Source: Ottelia alismoides (taxonomy: Eukaryota; Streptophyta; Magnoliopsida; Alismatales; Hydrocharitaceae). Taken from it: a stretch of 64,000 nt of DNA. The position numbers and the translations under genes are program-made. Position 1 is the stretch's first letter; every line of letters starts with the position of its first letter. The stretch covers positions 310,001 to 374,000 of the forward strand of contig JAZKJV010010129.1 of the NCBI GenBank assembly GCA_037367405.1, given 5' to 3'. The notes below the pieces were generated by a model, which saw only the letters and a program-made list of their open reading frames with translations, made no database searches and had not been told where the DNA came from. Below, one piece after another: positions 21,415 to 33,372 of this stretch.

Positions 21415-24314
21415 CTATTGGGAATATTTTTGCTCTAGTTCATCCCACATCTCCCTCGACGTACCCTGTACATAAGATTTGCAACGATATGAGATTCGAC
21501 ACTATGTCATCCAAGTCATGGCCTGATAATTATCTGCAAGCCAAGAATCATAATCCTTATCAATCTCTTTCAGAGGCTCTTGTATAAGAAGAGTGTTAGA
21601 CATGTGAGCCCTTGGAGAACTATTTCTACAATAAATGTTATTGTAAATTATTTATAAATAAAAATTATTGATTTATTCAATCTTTTTCTGAGATTATGAT
21701 ATTTATGCACATGTTGGGTCCCTCTGTACATATATGGTTACGTATCTTGGCGATCTTGAGATCATACGGCTGGTAATCCAATTGTTGGGTCATAGAGGTT
21801 GGTTCTAGGTTGAAAATCTAAAGTGTTAGATTAAGGACTCAACCGTACCGTCAAGAAGAGATCTCCAGCATGAGAAGGAGATGACAACCCTTATTCTAAA
21901 GACTGACATCCAACCAACCTCTTGATGCACATCCTCTGCATCGGAATAGAGATTCAGAAGTCTTGGGTGAGTTAAGTCAAAGAGTTGACCTCGTGAGATT
22001 GAGATAACAAAGACCTATGGTGTATACCATCACGATATAGGCATGCATCCTCTGATCAGAGACATGTGTTACTACATGTCCGAATATGTACATTTGGCAG
22101 ACAATTAGATTGATGACCTAATCAAGATCTATATACTGATGCACTAGTGTACATATAAGGGAATATGAGTAATATGATCTCTCAAAGTAATCATACAGAT
22201 TCACCACTGAATCGAAAGACACAAGCTTAAGATATTGTGATAAACCAAATTCCATTTATGTAGGTATGATATACTTTTGGAAAGTATGCGATCAGTACCA
22301 ACTCCCAACGATCAAACGAGAAGCATAATGATAAAAACTCTGGAGGAGATAGTTAAAATGAGATCATAACTTCATATTTATTAACAGAATTCCAATAAGC
22401 AGGATGTGCGAATATTAGGAATATTAGAGGGTGGTGTGATATTAATTATGTATACCATGACACTCCCATTCAGAGGGAGTGACGATACATGCTTGGATTT
22501 TAGTGATTCACCTCAATGAACTAGTTATTTGATTTTAATCCAAATGTTGGACATTGCACTGAATTGGATTTAGATGCAATGAGAAGATCGAGATACTTTG
22601 TCTAATATGATCAAACAACACTAAGAGGTCTTTTATATCTAGATATGAGATTTGATCTCAATATCCAAGTCACTATTTTAGATTTTTTAAAACTGTGCTA
22701 CAATCTAAATTTATATGATGAAGCTTTTTATTCGATCAAATGTGATCCGATCTTCATACTTCTATGATGCACGAGGCCTAAAAACTTCCCTTCAAGTCGT
22801 ATGCGTACTAAGAGACAAAATCAATCTCTACTTCTCGTAAGAGACATGTTGTATGCATAGTGACTATAATACTATTCTCCGTATAATTGAGGCAACATTG
22901 GATTGCGCATAGCGAGTTCTATTTATGTCGATTGTTGGTTCAATTGGCAACAGGTCAACATCACATTAGTGGTGATGGGCTTGAGTGTCAAAGGCCAAAT
23001 TGGGAATGCAAGTTAGACTTGCAAGTCTACCCTAACCGAATTGATGATGCAACCATACCATCAAGTGATAAAGGTCCTCTGCATAGGAATAGAGATTCAG
23101 AGGTTTTGGGTGAGTTAAGTTAAAGAGTTGACTTAGCGAGATCGAGATAGCAAAGATCTTTGTCGAATACTATCACGATATAGGCATGTATCATTTGATC
23201 GGAGACAGATGTGTTACTACATGTCTAAGTATATACAATTCACACACCATTAGGTTAATGGCCCAATCAAGGTCTATACACCGACACTCTAGTATACATA
23301 TTACTGCGTAGGAGTGATACGATCTCTCAAAAGAATCACCACTCATAAGATATTGGGATAAAATCAATTCCATCGATGGTCGTCTTATTTTGGAAACAAG
23401 ACATAAGTTATAGCTATGATATATACTTTTGGAAAGTATGTGATCAATACCAACTCATAATGATTGAATGAGAAACTTAATAATAAAAACTCTGAAGGAG
23501 ACAGTTAAAATGAGATCAAAACTTCGGGTTTATAACAGTCTTCTGGTATACAGGATGTACGGGTATTACGAATACTCGAGGGTGATGTGATATTAATTAA
23601 TTGTATACCATGGCACTTCCATTTTGAGAGAGTGATATGTTTGAATTTTAGTGAGTCTGCTTAATGAACTAGTTATCCAATCTTATTCCAAACTCTGGAC
23701 ATTGTATTGAATTGGATTCAAATGTAATGAGAAGATAGGAATACTTTGTCTGATATGATCAAACAACACTGAGAGGCCTTTTAGATCTGGATATGAGATT
23801 TGATCTCGATATCCAAGTCACTATATATGTATTAGACAATTACCCTAACCTTATCTCCAAGTATCCATGGAGAAGGCACACTATACATGAAAGAGTTTGT
23901 GGATTGTTCCGAAAGAAACAAAATCCAATTATTAGGAAAAGAAAGAAAATTGAGATAATTAAATTAGATTTAATTATCCAAAATAAAACTAATGTGGATA
24001 GTGATATCCACAATAATTTTGGAATAGTGTGGATAAGATCCACATTATTATTTAGAGACTTATTTGTGAACATGATTCACAAAGTATGTTATGTACGTGA
24101 ATTGGATTCATATTCCAATGTAAATGTATGATTTACATTTTTATTTGGACCAATGAATATGATTCACAATTAATCAATGGCTAATTTCTAAATATTGCAT
24201 AATGTTTTAAAATTAATTAAATTTCAAAATAAACATGCAGATTAAGATTATGTGATAATAGAGATTACTATCTTAAAATAAAAGAAATAAAAGTATTATC
24301 CCCTATTTTATGGG

Positions 24315-24350
24315 GGATGTCCATGGTGTGGTCCACTATGGTGGACATCC
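24315..24350. promoter_or_regulatory. U3 hairpin of LTR K
   Basis: Arms GGATGTCCA (24315-24323) and TGGACATCC (24342-24350) are perfectly complementary, loop 18 nt. Equivalent position to the A hairpin, different sequence. Confidence 0.7.
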
Positions 24351-25127
24351 ATCTAAGAAGAGGATAATCCTTTCTCTTTTATGTTTGTCTCTTATGCTTG
24401 GAATTATAAATTAAGATAATTGGAGTTGATTATTGAGTTATCAATTATAATCATGTTTGAAGTTGGTGGGTTCATTCATTCTCAACCATTGATTGACTAT
24501 TAGGAGTCAAATCCTAATGGTCTGAATCTAAATAAAAGGAGAGGCAGTGCTTGCTCTCACGTATCAATTCAATTAAAAGTCTCTACTCTCTTCCTGTATG
24601 TCTCCTTCTCTCCCTATTTGCGATTGTCCCATGTCTCAAGGCTGACGAGAAAGGGACGAGATCATTTTTCTAGATTGTGGGAGCAACGCGATTCATCCTC
24701 GCATCTACAAGTGTTGTTGTTGTCGGATCAGACTTCAGAGAGGGGGTCTCTTTCTTCAAGGTTAGAGAATCACAAACATGCTTCAAGAGGTAATTCTATA
24801 TTCATGAGATCTTGATGAAATGAATAAGGAAATATCCCCAATTCATGTGGTTTCATCTTTTAGAAATTTTTTAAAATTCCATTACAATATATATTCATAA
24901 GACGACTCGTTTTATTTAATCAGATGTGATCCGATCTTCATGCTTATTGTTATAAAATATGAAGAATGCGGAAGCATAACATGAAAAAGAATAAAGAACA
25001 AAATAAGAACGCGGGATTTTAACGTGGAACCCTACTCCGCGAGGAGCGGGATGAAACCACGGGAGAAGCCCTCAACTGGGGCGTGTTTGTCTATTGAATT
25101 TCTCTCAATGGATACATGGGGTCTGGG

Positions 25128-25905
25128 TAGGGATGAAAACAGATATGGATATATCCGAATATCCGCTTACCATATTCGAAAAATTACCGGATACGGATAT
25201 CCGTATCCGAATATTAATCGAATACGGATCGGATATGGATATGGATTATAAAAATTTTCCGGATACGGATACGGATATGGTAATGGCTTGAATATCCGGA
25301 TCCGGATCCGGATATCCGAATACAATATTTAATATTTTTTATATATTAGTTAATATAATATAAACCACAACCTCATGTTATTATAGTAGTATTACACATT
25401 ATATAATACAATATGTTAATGATAATAATAAACATCCGTTTGTTTGGGGATGGACACGAACAAAAGTTACGAAATCCTATCTCCATTTTGCTTTCGGTCA
25501 AGAATACATGTCATTTCAATGCTCCCTTTTGTCATGATGTAACTTGTTTGTATTTCATTGCCATTTTTTAAAATCATTATGAACTTTGATAAAAATTCAA
25601 TTCGTATTCATATATGGTCTTTATTCGATCCGTATTCGGATTTCATGTTTATTGGATCCATATTTTGATTTCACTCTTTATTCGATTCATATTTGGATTA
25701 GCTTTTTACTCAATCCATATTCGGATGTGCACTTTATTCGATCCGTATTCGGATTCGATATTCGTATCCATATTTTTACGGATATGGTTTCCTTAATGTA
25801 TATCCGAATCATATCCGTATCCGTATTCGTATTCGATAGAGTTGAAGCGAATATGGATATGGAAATAGGCGTATCCGATCCGTATCCGATCCATTTTCAT
25901 CCCTA
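25128..25905. mobile_element. Ac-like hAT MITE, 778 bp
   Basis: Flanked by the exact 8-bp duplication GGTCTGGG (25120-25127 and 25906-25913); the other LTR of M has the empty site with a single copy. The ends TAGGGATGAAAAC (left) and TAGGGATGAAAAT (right, complement) match the Activator terminal repeat TAGGGATGAAA. The subterminal parts are packed with GGATAC/GGATAT motifs in both orientations, the kind of repeats hAT transposases bind. No transposase open frame. Confidence 0.9.
25608..25790. repeat. Degenerate tandem repeat in the hAT element
   Basis: About five or six copies of a roughly 30-bp unit containing 'TTATTCGATCCGTATTCGGA' and variants. It gives several overlapping pseudo-open frames, which are therefore not genes. 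Confidence 0.6.
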
Positions 25906-26862
25906 GGTCTGGGGCTCCTTATATAGCCTCTCCAGAGCCTCCAAGTCCCACCACTAGGCGGTATGGGACTAAACACATGGATGGGGTAAATGGATCTTCT
26001 CCAGGATCCATTTACCCTGTTACAACTCAATGGGCGCACACACGAATACTCCAACACTCCCCCTCAAGCTGGAGCATGCAATGCTCAGCTTGGAAAAACA
26101 GAAATAAACTCAACTCTACGCTACAGGACACTACGGACAATATCAACCCAACGCGCACATGCTGCAGTCGAGGGCGTTGCTTCTCATGCCGTGCAGGTGA
26201 GGAGGACGAATGGGCTGGAGTGTGAGTCAACTGAAGACTCGGAATCTGACCATCGAGTCTGAAACTACGCCTGAAGTCTCCTCGTCGGAGAAATGGGTCT
26301 CTCCCATCTGGCTCAGAGAATGGTGCACTGCTCTGGTGTACCTATGATACCACATGAAAAACCCTTGCCCACATGGCATAGGGAATGGTCCTCTGCTCTG
26401 GAGTCCCTATGGCTCACATGAAAACTCTGGCCGACAAAACAAGAATAATGGGGACCTCGAACAATTGATGGCAACATATGCTCATCTGAAAATGAACGGA
26501 AACATATGCGTGTCTGAAACTGGAGACTCGGAAACTCTTGAACGTCGAGTCTGAATAACTGAATCTGTAGAGTCTGAACAATGTGCACTGGCCTCGAATA
26601 TGAAGATCTGACATCTGGAGCATCTGAATACACCTGTGACTCTACATACACTCCCCCTTTCTCCCATACTTGTCGGAAAACATGACATCGACCAAGTTGG
26701 GAGAAGACAAAGATAGAAGGGGAAAACAAAACATCCTTGCGGCTTTTCAAAATTTTTTATAAGCCGTCATCATCATTTTTTTTGCATTTTTTAAGCCATT
26801 CAAACTTCCTTTTTTTATACGGCTTTTCACTCCTTTTTTTTGAAATACTTGCGTACGACTTT

Positions 26863-27735
26863 TTACTTGTACGCGTCTTTTCTTTCCTCTCTTTTTTGAA
26901 CTTGCTCGGTCCACATGGACCCCCCATCAGCACAATTTTTTTTAATTAGGCCCACTACTCTTCCTCGCGCCATAGGAATGCCATGGCCCCCCACCTTCTT
27001 TTTTTTATAGCCCCCATTGGACTTTATGTAAAAAGTAAAAACAGTGTATATAAAAAAAATGATGGCCCACAAGACCGTAACCCTATTTAGGGTTTTCCCT
27101 TGCCCTTTTGATTGAACCGCAGCCCTCACGGGCTTCTCTTGATGCCGCGCGCCGCCATGGAATAAGGAGTCTGTAGCTTGCTGCGGGAAGGGCTTCTCGA
27201 AGGGGGGAACGTCGTGGGCTCGACGCCTGGGCTTGCCCTTGGCGGCTAGGGCTGCGCGCCCTGAGCACGATGGGGTCAAGGGGAGCACTGCCAGCGCTAG
27301 GGCGGCATGGAGGCGCAGCGAAGGTGGGCTCGCGCGTGGGGAGGTGGAAGCCGCCGCCGATCTACAGCATGCGGGCCACAGGGGCGGCGCCGCCTGGAAG
27401 GATTGGAGGAGAGCACCGTGCGAGGGGGAGAAACTGCCGCACAAGGGGCGCCTGGTCGGAAAGGGGCTGCGGGAGCCCTGCTGGTCGCCGCCTTGGGGGA
27501 TCGGGTTCCGCCTGAGGGCCCAGCTCTGGATCGCCGCCTGCGCCTGTGCGCGCGATGGGGCCTGGAGTCGCCTGCGCATCTGGGCACTGTGCCGCTGTAT
27601 GCGGCTGGAATCTGGAGGCGAGGACGTTGATTCAACTTGAATGGAACCTCTAGGGTTTAAACAGAACCCATTCTTGAGTACAAAAATAATCTTCAAACAA
27701 AATCGAGGAAAACAACTTGATAATTCAATCTTCAT
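26863..27735 (-). CDS. Doubtful 290-codon open frame in M
   Basis: The longest frame of element M starts about 80 bp after the primer site on the sense strand of the element. The N-terminus is hydrophobic and Cys-containing, residues 30-180 are rich in Pro, Ser, Arg and Ala, and the C-terminus is basic with a hydrophobic stretch near residue 235. I recognise no zinc knuckle, protease or other retroelement motif. The middle is GC-rich, and long frames are also open on the opposite strand there (27233-27640), which argues that low stop density rather than selection keeps it open. It might be a leader region comparable with the GC-rich leaders of C, E, F and G. Function unknown; probably non-coding. 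Confidence 0.2.
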   Translation of the reverse strand: MKIELSSCFPRFCLKIIFVLKNGFCLNPRGSIQVESTSSPPDSSRIQRHSAQMRRRLQAPSRAQAQAAIQSWALRRNPIPQGGDQQGSRSPFPTRRPLCGSFSPSHGALLQSFQAAPPLWPACCRSAAASTSPRASPPSLRLHAALALAVLPLTPSCSGRAALAAKGKPRRRAHDVPPFEKPFPQQATDSLFHGGARHQEKPVRAAVQSKGQGKTLNRVTVLWAIIFFIYTVFTFYIKSNGGYKKKKVGGHGIPMARGRVVGLIKKNCADGGSMWTEQVQKREERKDAYK

Positions 27736-27816
27736 GAAATTAGGGTTCCAACAAGAACCCTAGATCTAAATCTCGATTCTCAACTAAAAATGAAAAAAAA
27801 TCCCGAGAATCGACCC

Positions 27817-27828
27817 GCTCCGATACCA
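27817..27828 (-). other. Primer-binding site of M
   Basis: GCTCCGATACCA on +, i.e. TGGTATCGGAGC in element orientation, directly abutting the right LTR. One base differs from the canonical tRNA-Met site; E has the same variant. Confidence 0.88.
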
Positions 27829-28151
27829 TGTTATAAAATATGAAGAATGCGGAAGCATAACATGAAAAAGAATAAAGAACAAAATAAGAATGCGGGATTT
27901 TAACGTGGAACCCTACTCCGTGAGGAGCGGGATGAAACCACGGGAGAAGCCCTCAACTGAGGCATGTTTGTCTATTGACTTTCTCTCAATGGATACATGA
28001 GGTCTGGGGCTCCTTATATAGCCTCTCCAGAGCCTCCAAGTCCCACCACTAGGCGGTATGGGACTAAACACATGGATGGGGTAAATGGATCTTCTCCAGG
28101 ATCTATTTACCCTGTTACAACTCAAAGGGCGCACACACGAATACTCCAACA
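27829..28151 (-). repeat. 5' LTR of M, 323 bp
   Basis: Complete LTR, TG...CA, with a CTTATATAG TATA-like stretch at 28013 on +. Followed by TSD CTTAT and by the last 31 bp of the K LTR. Confidence 0.92.
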
Positions 28152-28451
28152 CTTATGTGATGTGTTAGGCCTAAAAACCTCTCGTCATAGAGATCATTCG
28201 TTGACCACCTACAAACAACTTGAAAGACAGAGACTAAAGGACGTAATTCTCAATGCCCTTGAGTTTAATACTAGCCCCTTGTATAATCATAGAAGACACA
28301 GTGTATAGGGGTTTGGTCTCAGTAGGAGTTAATGTCATGGCGGCCAGAGTAATAGATCAAAGAAAGATTGTAAGAATTCAAGCAATCATGAAGTTAGAGT
28401 TTGAAGCCATTTGCCTTGCATACGGTCTGACAATCAATCAACATAGGTCTA

Positions 28452-28593
28452 TATGGAGATGAAAGAATGAATTGCATTATTGAGTGGGCCTAGGGTTCTC
28501 TTATATAGGAGAGAAACCTGTTGGACAAATTACAAGAAGATAAAAGAAAAAGGAAATACATAAACAATATGAAAGATAAGTAATATCTCAACA
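28452..28593 (-). repeat. 3' LTR of C
   Basis: 142 bp; 'GAAAGAATGAATTGCATTA' block, 'TCTCTTATATAGG' TATA-like core, ends ATCTCAACA. Confidence 0.88.
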
Positions 28594-28600
28594 CTCCCCC

Positions 28601-31600
28601 TCAAGCTGGAGTGTAGATACCAATCAGGATCAACTTGAAAAATCATCTCTGATAGGGTTCTATGGCTAGGGCCTTAGTAAGAACATATGTTGTCTGGTCT
28701 CTAGAGCTGGCGTGAGTACTGATGATAAGACCCTTTTGTATCATGTCACGAGTGTAGTGACAGTCCACCTCTATGTGTTTGGTCCTCTCATGGAAGGCAG
28801 GATTGTTTGCAATGAAAAGAGCAGCTCAGTTGTCACATTAGATGTGCATGGGAAGAGGCACCTCAATAGTCAGATAAATAAGAACATAGCTGACCCATAT
28901 CATCTCTGCCTTAGCATGCACCCTGGCCCTGTATTCTGACTCAACATTCAATTGGTAACCACAGTATGCTTCTTGCTCTTCCATGAAACCAACGAATTCC
29001 CTATGAACACTGCGAAGCCTGAGGTAAACTTCTTATCCTTTGGACACCCAGCATAATCTGCATCTGCACATGCTATAATTGAAAGAGATGTACCTCTGCT
29101 GAAAAGAAGTCTCATGCCAGGTGATGTCTTCAGATACCTCATAATGATATGGACTGCTAACATATGTGCATGTCTGGGTTGCTCCATGAATTAACTCACT
29201 TTACTCATACCAAAGGATATGCCTGGCCTGACAATAGTCACATCTAGGAGCTTGCCAACAAGCTCCATGTAACTCCTCTTGCCGACCTCCTCAGTGTCAT
29301 CATCATAGAGCATCATGCTCGGGTTCATAGAAGTAGTGGCAGGTATGCAATCTGCCATGTCTGTCTCTGAAAGAAGATATGTAACATACTTCCTCTGGGT
29401 CATCAGAAGACCTAGCTGGTTTCTGGCAAACTCTAGTCTAAGGAAGTATATAAACTACCAAGGTCCTTGGTCACAACTGTTGACCTAGGATGTCCTTGGC
29501 AACCTGAATGTCCTACTCATCATTCAATAATATCATCAACATAAACAAGAAGGACAGCAGTACCTCTTTAGATCATGTACACAAACAAAGAGTAATCAGC
29601 AGTCGACCGCACAATCCAATGTTACTCTATCAAGTCCGAGAGCTTCTGGAACCATGATCTTGAACACTACTTAAGGCCATAGATAGCCTTGTGTATTCTG
29701 CAAACCTTCTGACACTCCCCTCAGCAACAAACCCAGGTGGTTGCTGCATGTAGACCTCCTCCTTTAGATCTCCATATAGGAAGGCATTCTTCACATCAAG
29801 CTGGTAAAGAGGCCAATCTCATGTCACAACAACAAAAAGAAGGATAGCAGAGTAGAATGTCTGGCAACTGGAGAAAAAGTGTCTTGATAGTCCACCTCAT
29901 ATGTCCAGGTGAACCCACATGCCACAAGTCTCGCCTTATAGCAATCCACACTGCCATCTGCACAGTGCTTCACAGTGAACACTCACTTGCACCCAACAAC
30001 GGATGCGCCAACTGGAGTTGAAACAAGACTCCAAGTACCACACAACTGTAGCGTGGCCATCTCCTCCTTCATGGCTCCCACTCACTGTCCTGAAAAACCT
30101 CCTAATATGTCTGTGGTATCTCCACGACTGATAGTGCCAAGGTAAACCTCTTGAAATCCTCTGACAGTCTGCTCAAGGAAACATAGGTTGTAAAAGGATA
30201 AGTAGCACACGTACGTCTCTGCTTTCGCAGAGCAATCGACACATCAAGATTATTTGCCAAGTCCTGAACTTGTAAGTTCTCCTCTTGAGAGAGCACCTGC
30301 TCATTCTGTATGGAATCCTGCTGCACAGACAACTTAGTAGTACCATCAGTAGAAATTGGGGCATGCTTGATGATGGCAAGACATGAGAGCATGGGGAACG
30401 GAACGAGACATGTGAGTAAACACAGATGGCAAAAACAAAGTCATGGTAAGTGGTGGTCCAGGGGTAGCCACAGGAACAAGTGGATGAGCAGGTGGAGGTG
30501 GTGGTGATGGTAGTGGTTACGGTAACGGTGGTAGAGCTTGAGTAGATGGAGGTAGTGGTATAACAGTAGGAGGTGGAGGCATGTAGATCTCGGCATCAGA
30601 TTCTGATGGGGCTAGTCTATCACATGTAAAAGAAAAATCATGACAGACTCAAAGAAAGTACCGTCAGCACTGGCAAAGTATTTCTGCCTAAGCGGATCAA
30701 AGAAACAGTACCCCTTCTGGATATGAGAGTAGTCAACAAAAACACAATAGACAGCTATGGGAGAGAGCTTGCCACGTCATGGAGAGAAATCATGAATAAA
30801 AGCAACCGAATCAAACACATGAGGTGTAAGGGAGAAAAGATCCTTCTCGGGAAACGTAATCGAGAAAGGAATCTTCTTTCCCAATACAGACGAGAGCATG
30901 TGGTTTACAAGGTAGCATGCAGTGAGGACCACATCATCCCAGTAAACGTGACGAGCATGACTCCGGATCAACAAGATTTTGATCACATCAAGTAAGTGAC
31001 AGTGTTTGCACTCGACAATACTGTTCTGTTGGGATGTATAGGCATATGAGGTCTAGTAAACCATGCTAAGAGATCTAAGAAACTCAGAAATCTATTCAGT
31101 GCAAAATTCTAAGGCATTATCAGAATGAAGATATTTGACATTGGCAGAAAAAATATTCTTTATCTCATTAATAAAAGATTTGATAATAGATCCAGCCTCA
31201 AACTTATTCTTCAATAAAAAGACCCAAGAAAGTCTAGAAAAATCATCAACAACAATCAAATAAAAATAGTGTCCTTGGTTATCAGGGACACGACTCAGAC
31301 CCCAGATGTCTAAATAGAGGAGCTCAAACAACTGAGAACTGCTTTGACTCTGACGAGATGGAAAGGAGGAACGGTGATACTCCCCAAGCCAGCATACCTC
31401 ACACTGGAAGAAAGATCTCGTGGAAATCTGTGGGAGAACATGACACAGCTTCTGCAGAGGAAGGTGGCCAAAACGAAGATGACACAAATATGGTGAGACA
31501 GGTCCAATAGGTATAGTAGAGACACCATCATGAGTAGGTTGGACCAGTCTGTAGAGCTCTCGCTGCTTAAGGCCACATCAAATCACCTTGTCGGTGAGTA

Positions 31601-32889
31601 TGTCTAGAAACACAAGTGATGAAGGGTCAAAATAGCACAACAATGCATATCCTCGTTAATCTGTCTAATGGAAAGTAAATTCATCTGAAAGTCAGGAGCA
31701 TATAAAACATTCTGAAGGCGTATGGATGGCGTCAGATGCACCTCCCCCAGTCCTGTGATGGGTAAGTGGACCCTATTAGCAATGACAACACATCTACCAT
31801 GAGGTATGGTCATGTAGGACCTCAGCTGGGTTCTATCTCCACACAAATGGTGGGAAGTACCAGAGTTCGTATTATACTATTTCATATATGCATCGCTACT
31901 ACCAGTAAAAGTGTAAGCGATACCTGAGGAGCTCGAAGAGGCTCTGGCTGCGGCTACAGTTTCTGTGGTGGTAATGCTTGCAATATAAGTCACGATCTCT
32001 CGTATACGAGAAACAATATTATCTAGGCAAGGATTTGCCTGGGAAGCTGGAGTCTCTGACGACTCAATTTGTTCTGTCAGTTGAGCAGACGCAGGAATTC
32101 CATGCTTCTGTTAGCATGATCCTTTACATGTCCTAGACGACGACAGTGGGTGCAAGGGACACGCTGACGTCCACCGCCTCTGCCACAAGGGGTGCATCCT
32201 CTGAACTGGGTTTTCCCTCCTCTGCCACGAGAAGTGGCCATCATTTAAGAGTGCTGAGGAGCTGCAACAGGAGGTAGGAGAAGCCTGTTGAGACGGCTAT
32301 AGGCCTCATCCATGGGAGGTATGGTAGCTCCAGTGAGAAGCTGTGTACGTGCAACATTGTACTTTGAATCTAGTGCAACTAAGAAAACTCCAACAATCGT
32401 GGAGTTCCAGTATGTCATTTGTTGCTTTGTAGATGTCGTATTAGGCATGAAGCAATGGAGCTTCTTGAACATGCCACGGAGTGAAGAGTAGAACAAGTGC
32501 AGAGGGCGACCATTCTGCTTGGCCCTGTAGATATCGAAATGAAGCTGAAGAATCTTTGCCTCATTCTTCGCTTGGACATAGGTAGATGCCAGAATGTCCC
32601 ACATCACCTTGGCGGTAGGCTGATTCACAAGATCGTTGGCGATCTCCATGGTGAGGGTCCCGAAGAGCCAAATACATGCATACGCGTCATATTGCTTCTA
32701 AGAAGAATTGGCTCGAGTCTTATCCGTTGGCTCTGGATTTGTCAGGATGTGCTCCTTGTTATTGTACTGCATGAGGGTGAGAAGCTACATGGATCATAAC
32801 TCATAATTGGTCACATCCATCTTTACAATGGGAGCCGGGCCCTTGAAGGCATCGGACGAAGAAAATATATTACCCTTGTTTTCTGACAC
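28601..32889 (-). pseudogene. Gag-Pol remnant of copia C
   Basis: Reads right to left in copia order. Gag: the first codon is GTG rather than ATG at 32889, then 'FKGPAPIVKMD' and 'MEIANDLVNQPTAKVMWDIL' (32649-32590). Protease lies near 31846-31604. GAG-pre-integrase and core: 'LRFGHLPLQKLCHVLP', 'VVDDFSRLSWVFLLK', 'HSDNALEF' (31487-31092). Further integrase: 'CYLVNHMLSSVLGKKIPFSI' near 30900. The RT half is more decayed; RT/RNase H pieces include 'ETDMADCIPATTSMNPSMML' (29360-29310), then 'MEQPRHAHM', 'ACADADYAGCPKDKKFTSGFAVFIG' and 'SWKSKKHTV' (29187-28960). The YVDD box is damaged near 29540. Frameshifts and stops occur throughout. The stop just before the purine tract is TGA after a 'AG.YTPA'-like end, as in E and G. 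Confidence 0.85.
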
Positions 32890-33360
32890 GATAAAAAAAC
32901 GTCCGAAACGGAACTCGACTAGGGAGTGGACTGATCAGAGCGAGTCTACACAATCATACTGAGGATTGGTTGTACGTGTAGACTCATACAACCATCCTCG
33001 TCAATCCTTATTGCGTGCTAGAGCTGGAAAACACAATTTATAGGTCTTAAATCGCATTTTCCGGTCAGAATCATACCGAATTAGGTTCAAATCAGACTGT
33101 TGTAGCAGTGTAAGGGAATCCTTGTGGCGCTAGATGATCGGGCGATGCGGAGGATCACCACAGGTGGTCGCGAGGTGCAAGGGGGCAACACGGAGGCACC
33201 GCCGACGTTGCTGCAGCTGCCCCATACGGGGCGACGACAGCAATGTCGTTGTTGTTGCTGTTGTGTGCGGCGGCGATGAGTGTCGCGATGTCACGACGGC
33301 AATTGCGAAGGCTTGTGGTGGGGAGAGGGATCTAGGTCAGGGCTCTAGTATAGGACCATC

Positions 33361-33372
33361 GCTCTGATACCA
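33361..33372 (-). other. Primer-binding site of C
   Basis: GCTCTGATACCA on +, complement of TGGTATCAGAGC, directly next to the LTR. The leader between here and gag (about 32890-33360) is GC-rich and non-coding. Confidence 0.9.

Larger units (their letters stand above)
24948..26056 (-). repeat. 3' LTR of M, with hAT insertion
   Basis: Begins TGTTATAAAATATG and ends ACTCCAACA on +. Carries the 778-bp hAT plus its 8-bp duplication; without them it is 323 bp, equal to the right LTR. Confidence 0.92.
24948..28151 (-). mobile_element. Non-autonomous LTR retrotransposon M, inserted in K
   Basis: Two LTRs of 323 bp each once the hAT in the left one is removed, differing at about 8 positions by hand count (about 97.5% identical). 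TSD is CTTAT (24943-24947 and 28152-28156). Minus orientation is set by the primer site complement at 27817-27828, next to the right LTR, and by a polypurine tract complement (CTCCCCCTC, 26057-26065) next to the left LTR. The 1.77 kb interior encodes no Gag, protease, integrase or RT that I can recognise, so copying required enzymes from elsewhere, probably a copia since the purine tract resembles those of C, E, F and G. Confidence 0.9.
21594..28187 (+). mobile_element. Deleted A-family LTR element K, inserted in J
   Basis: LTR1 (21594-22794) starts TGTTAGACATGTGAGCCC and ends CCCTTCA. About 240-275 bp of internal leader follow (22795 to about 23070; compare A 2220-2440). LTR2 runs from about 23070 to 28187 and is split by M. 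LTR1 lacks about 1 kb at 22677 and LTR2 lacks its start. There is no primer site and no coding sequence. Flanks AAGAG (21589-21593) and TAGAG (28188-28192) are a 4/5 TSD, and the gag of J is continuous across K. Confidence 0.78.
20126..28338 (-). pseudogene. gag: Gag-protease remnant of copia J, split by insertions
   Basis: A start codon complementary to 28336-28338 lies in GCCGCCATGA context. Gag then reads 'IKLKGIENYVL' with Trp changed to a stop, and 'SLSFKLFVGG', up to the K insertion at 28187. Beyond K (21588-21424) it continues 'EIDKDYDSWLADNYQAMTW' and 'TSREMWDELEQKYS'. After the foldback (20970-20740) it reads 'YYQLLSNLYEELAIFQPACY' and a 'YQFLDGL' block. A Gly/Arg/Cys-rich nucleocapsid tail lies near 20640-20560, then protease 'IIDSGAS' near 20240 and 'SVRVANGAHSH' near 20170. 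Copia I cuts the protease at 20126. These motifs follow the PF14223-type copia Gag; all segments contain stops or frameshifts. Confidence 0.72.

Noticed and set aside
25024..25906. Short frames in the GGATAC-rich region as genes or as a centromeric satellite
   Set aside because: Fully contained in a single hAT element with TSD; tandem repeats create the frames.
27233..27640. Overlapping + strand frames of 81-135 codons in M
   Set aside because: GC-rich composition leaves all frames open; antisense to the element and without motif.
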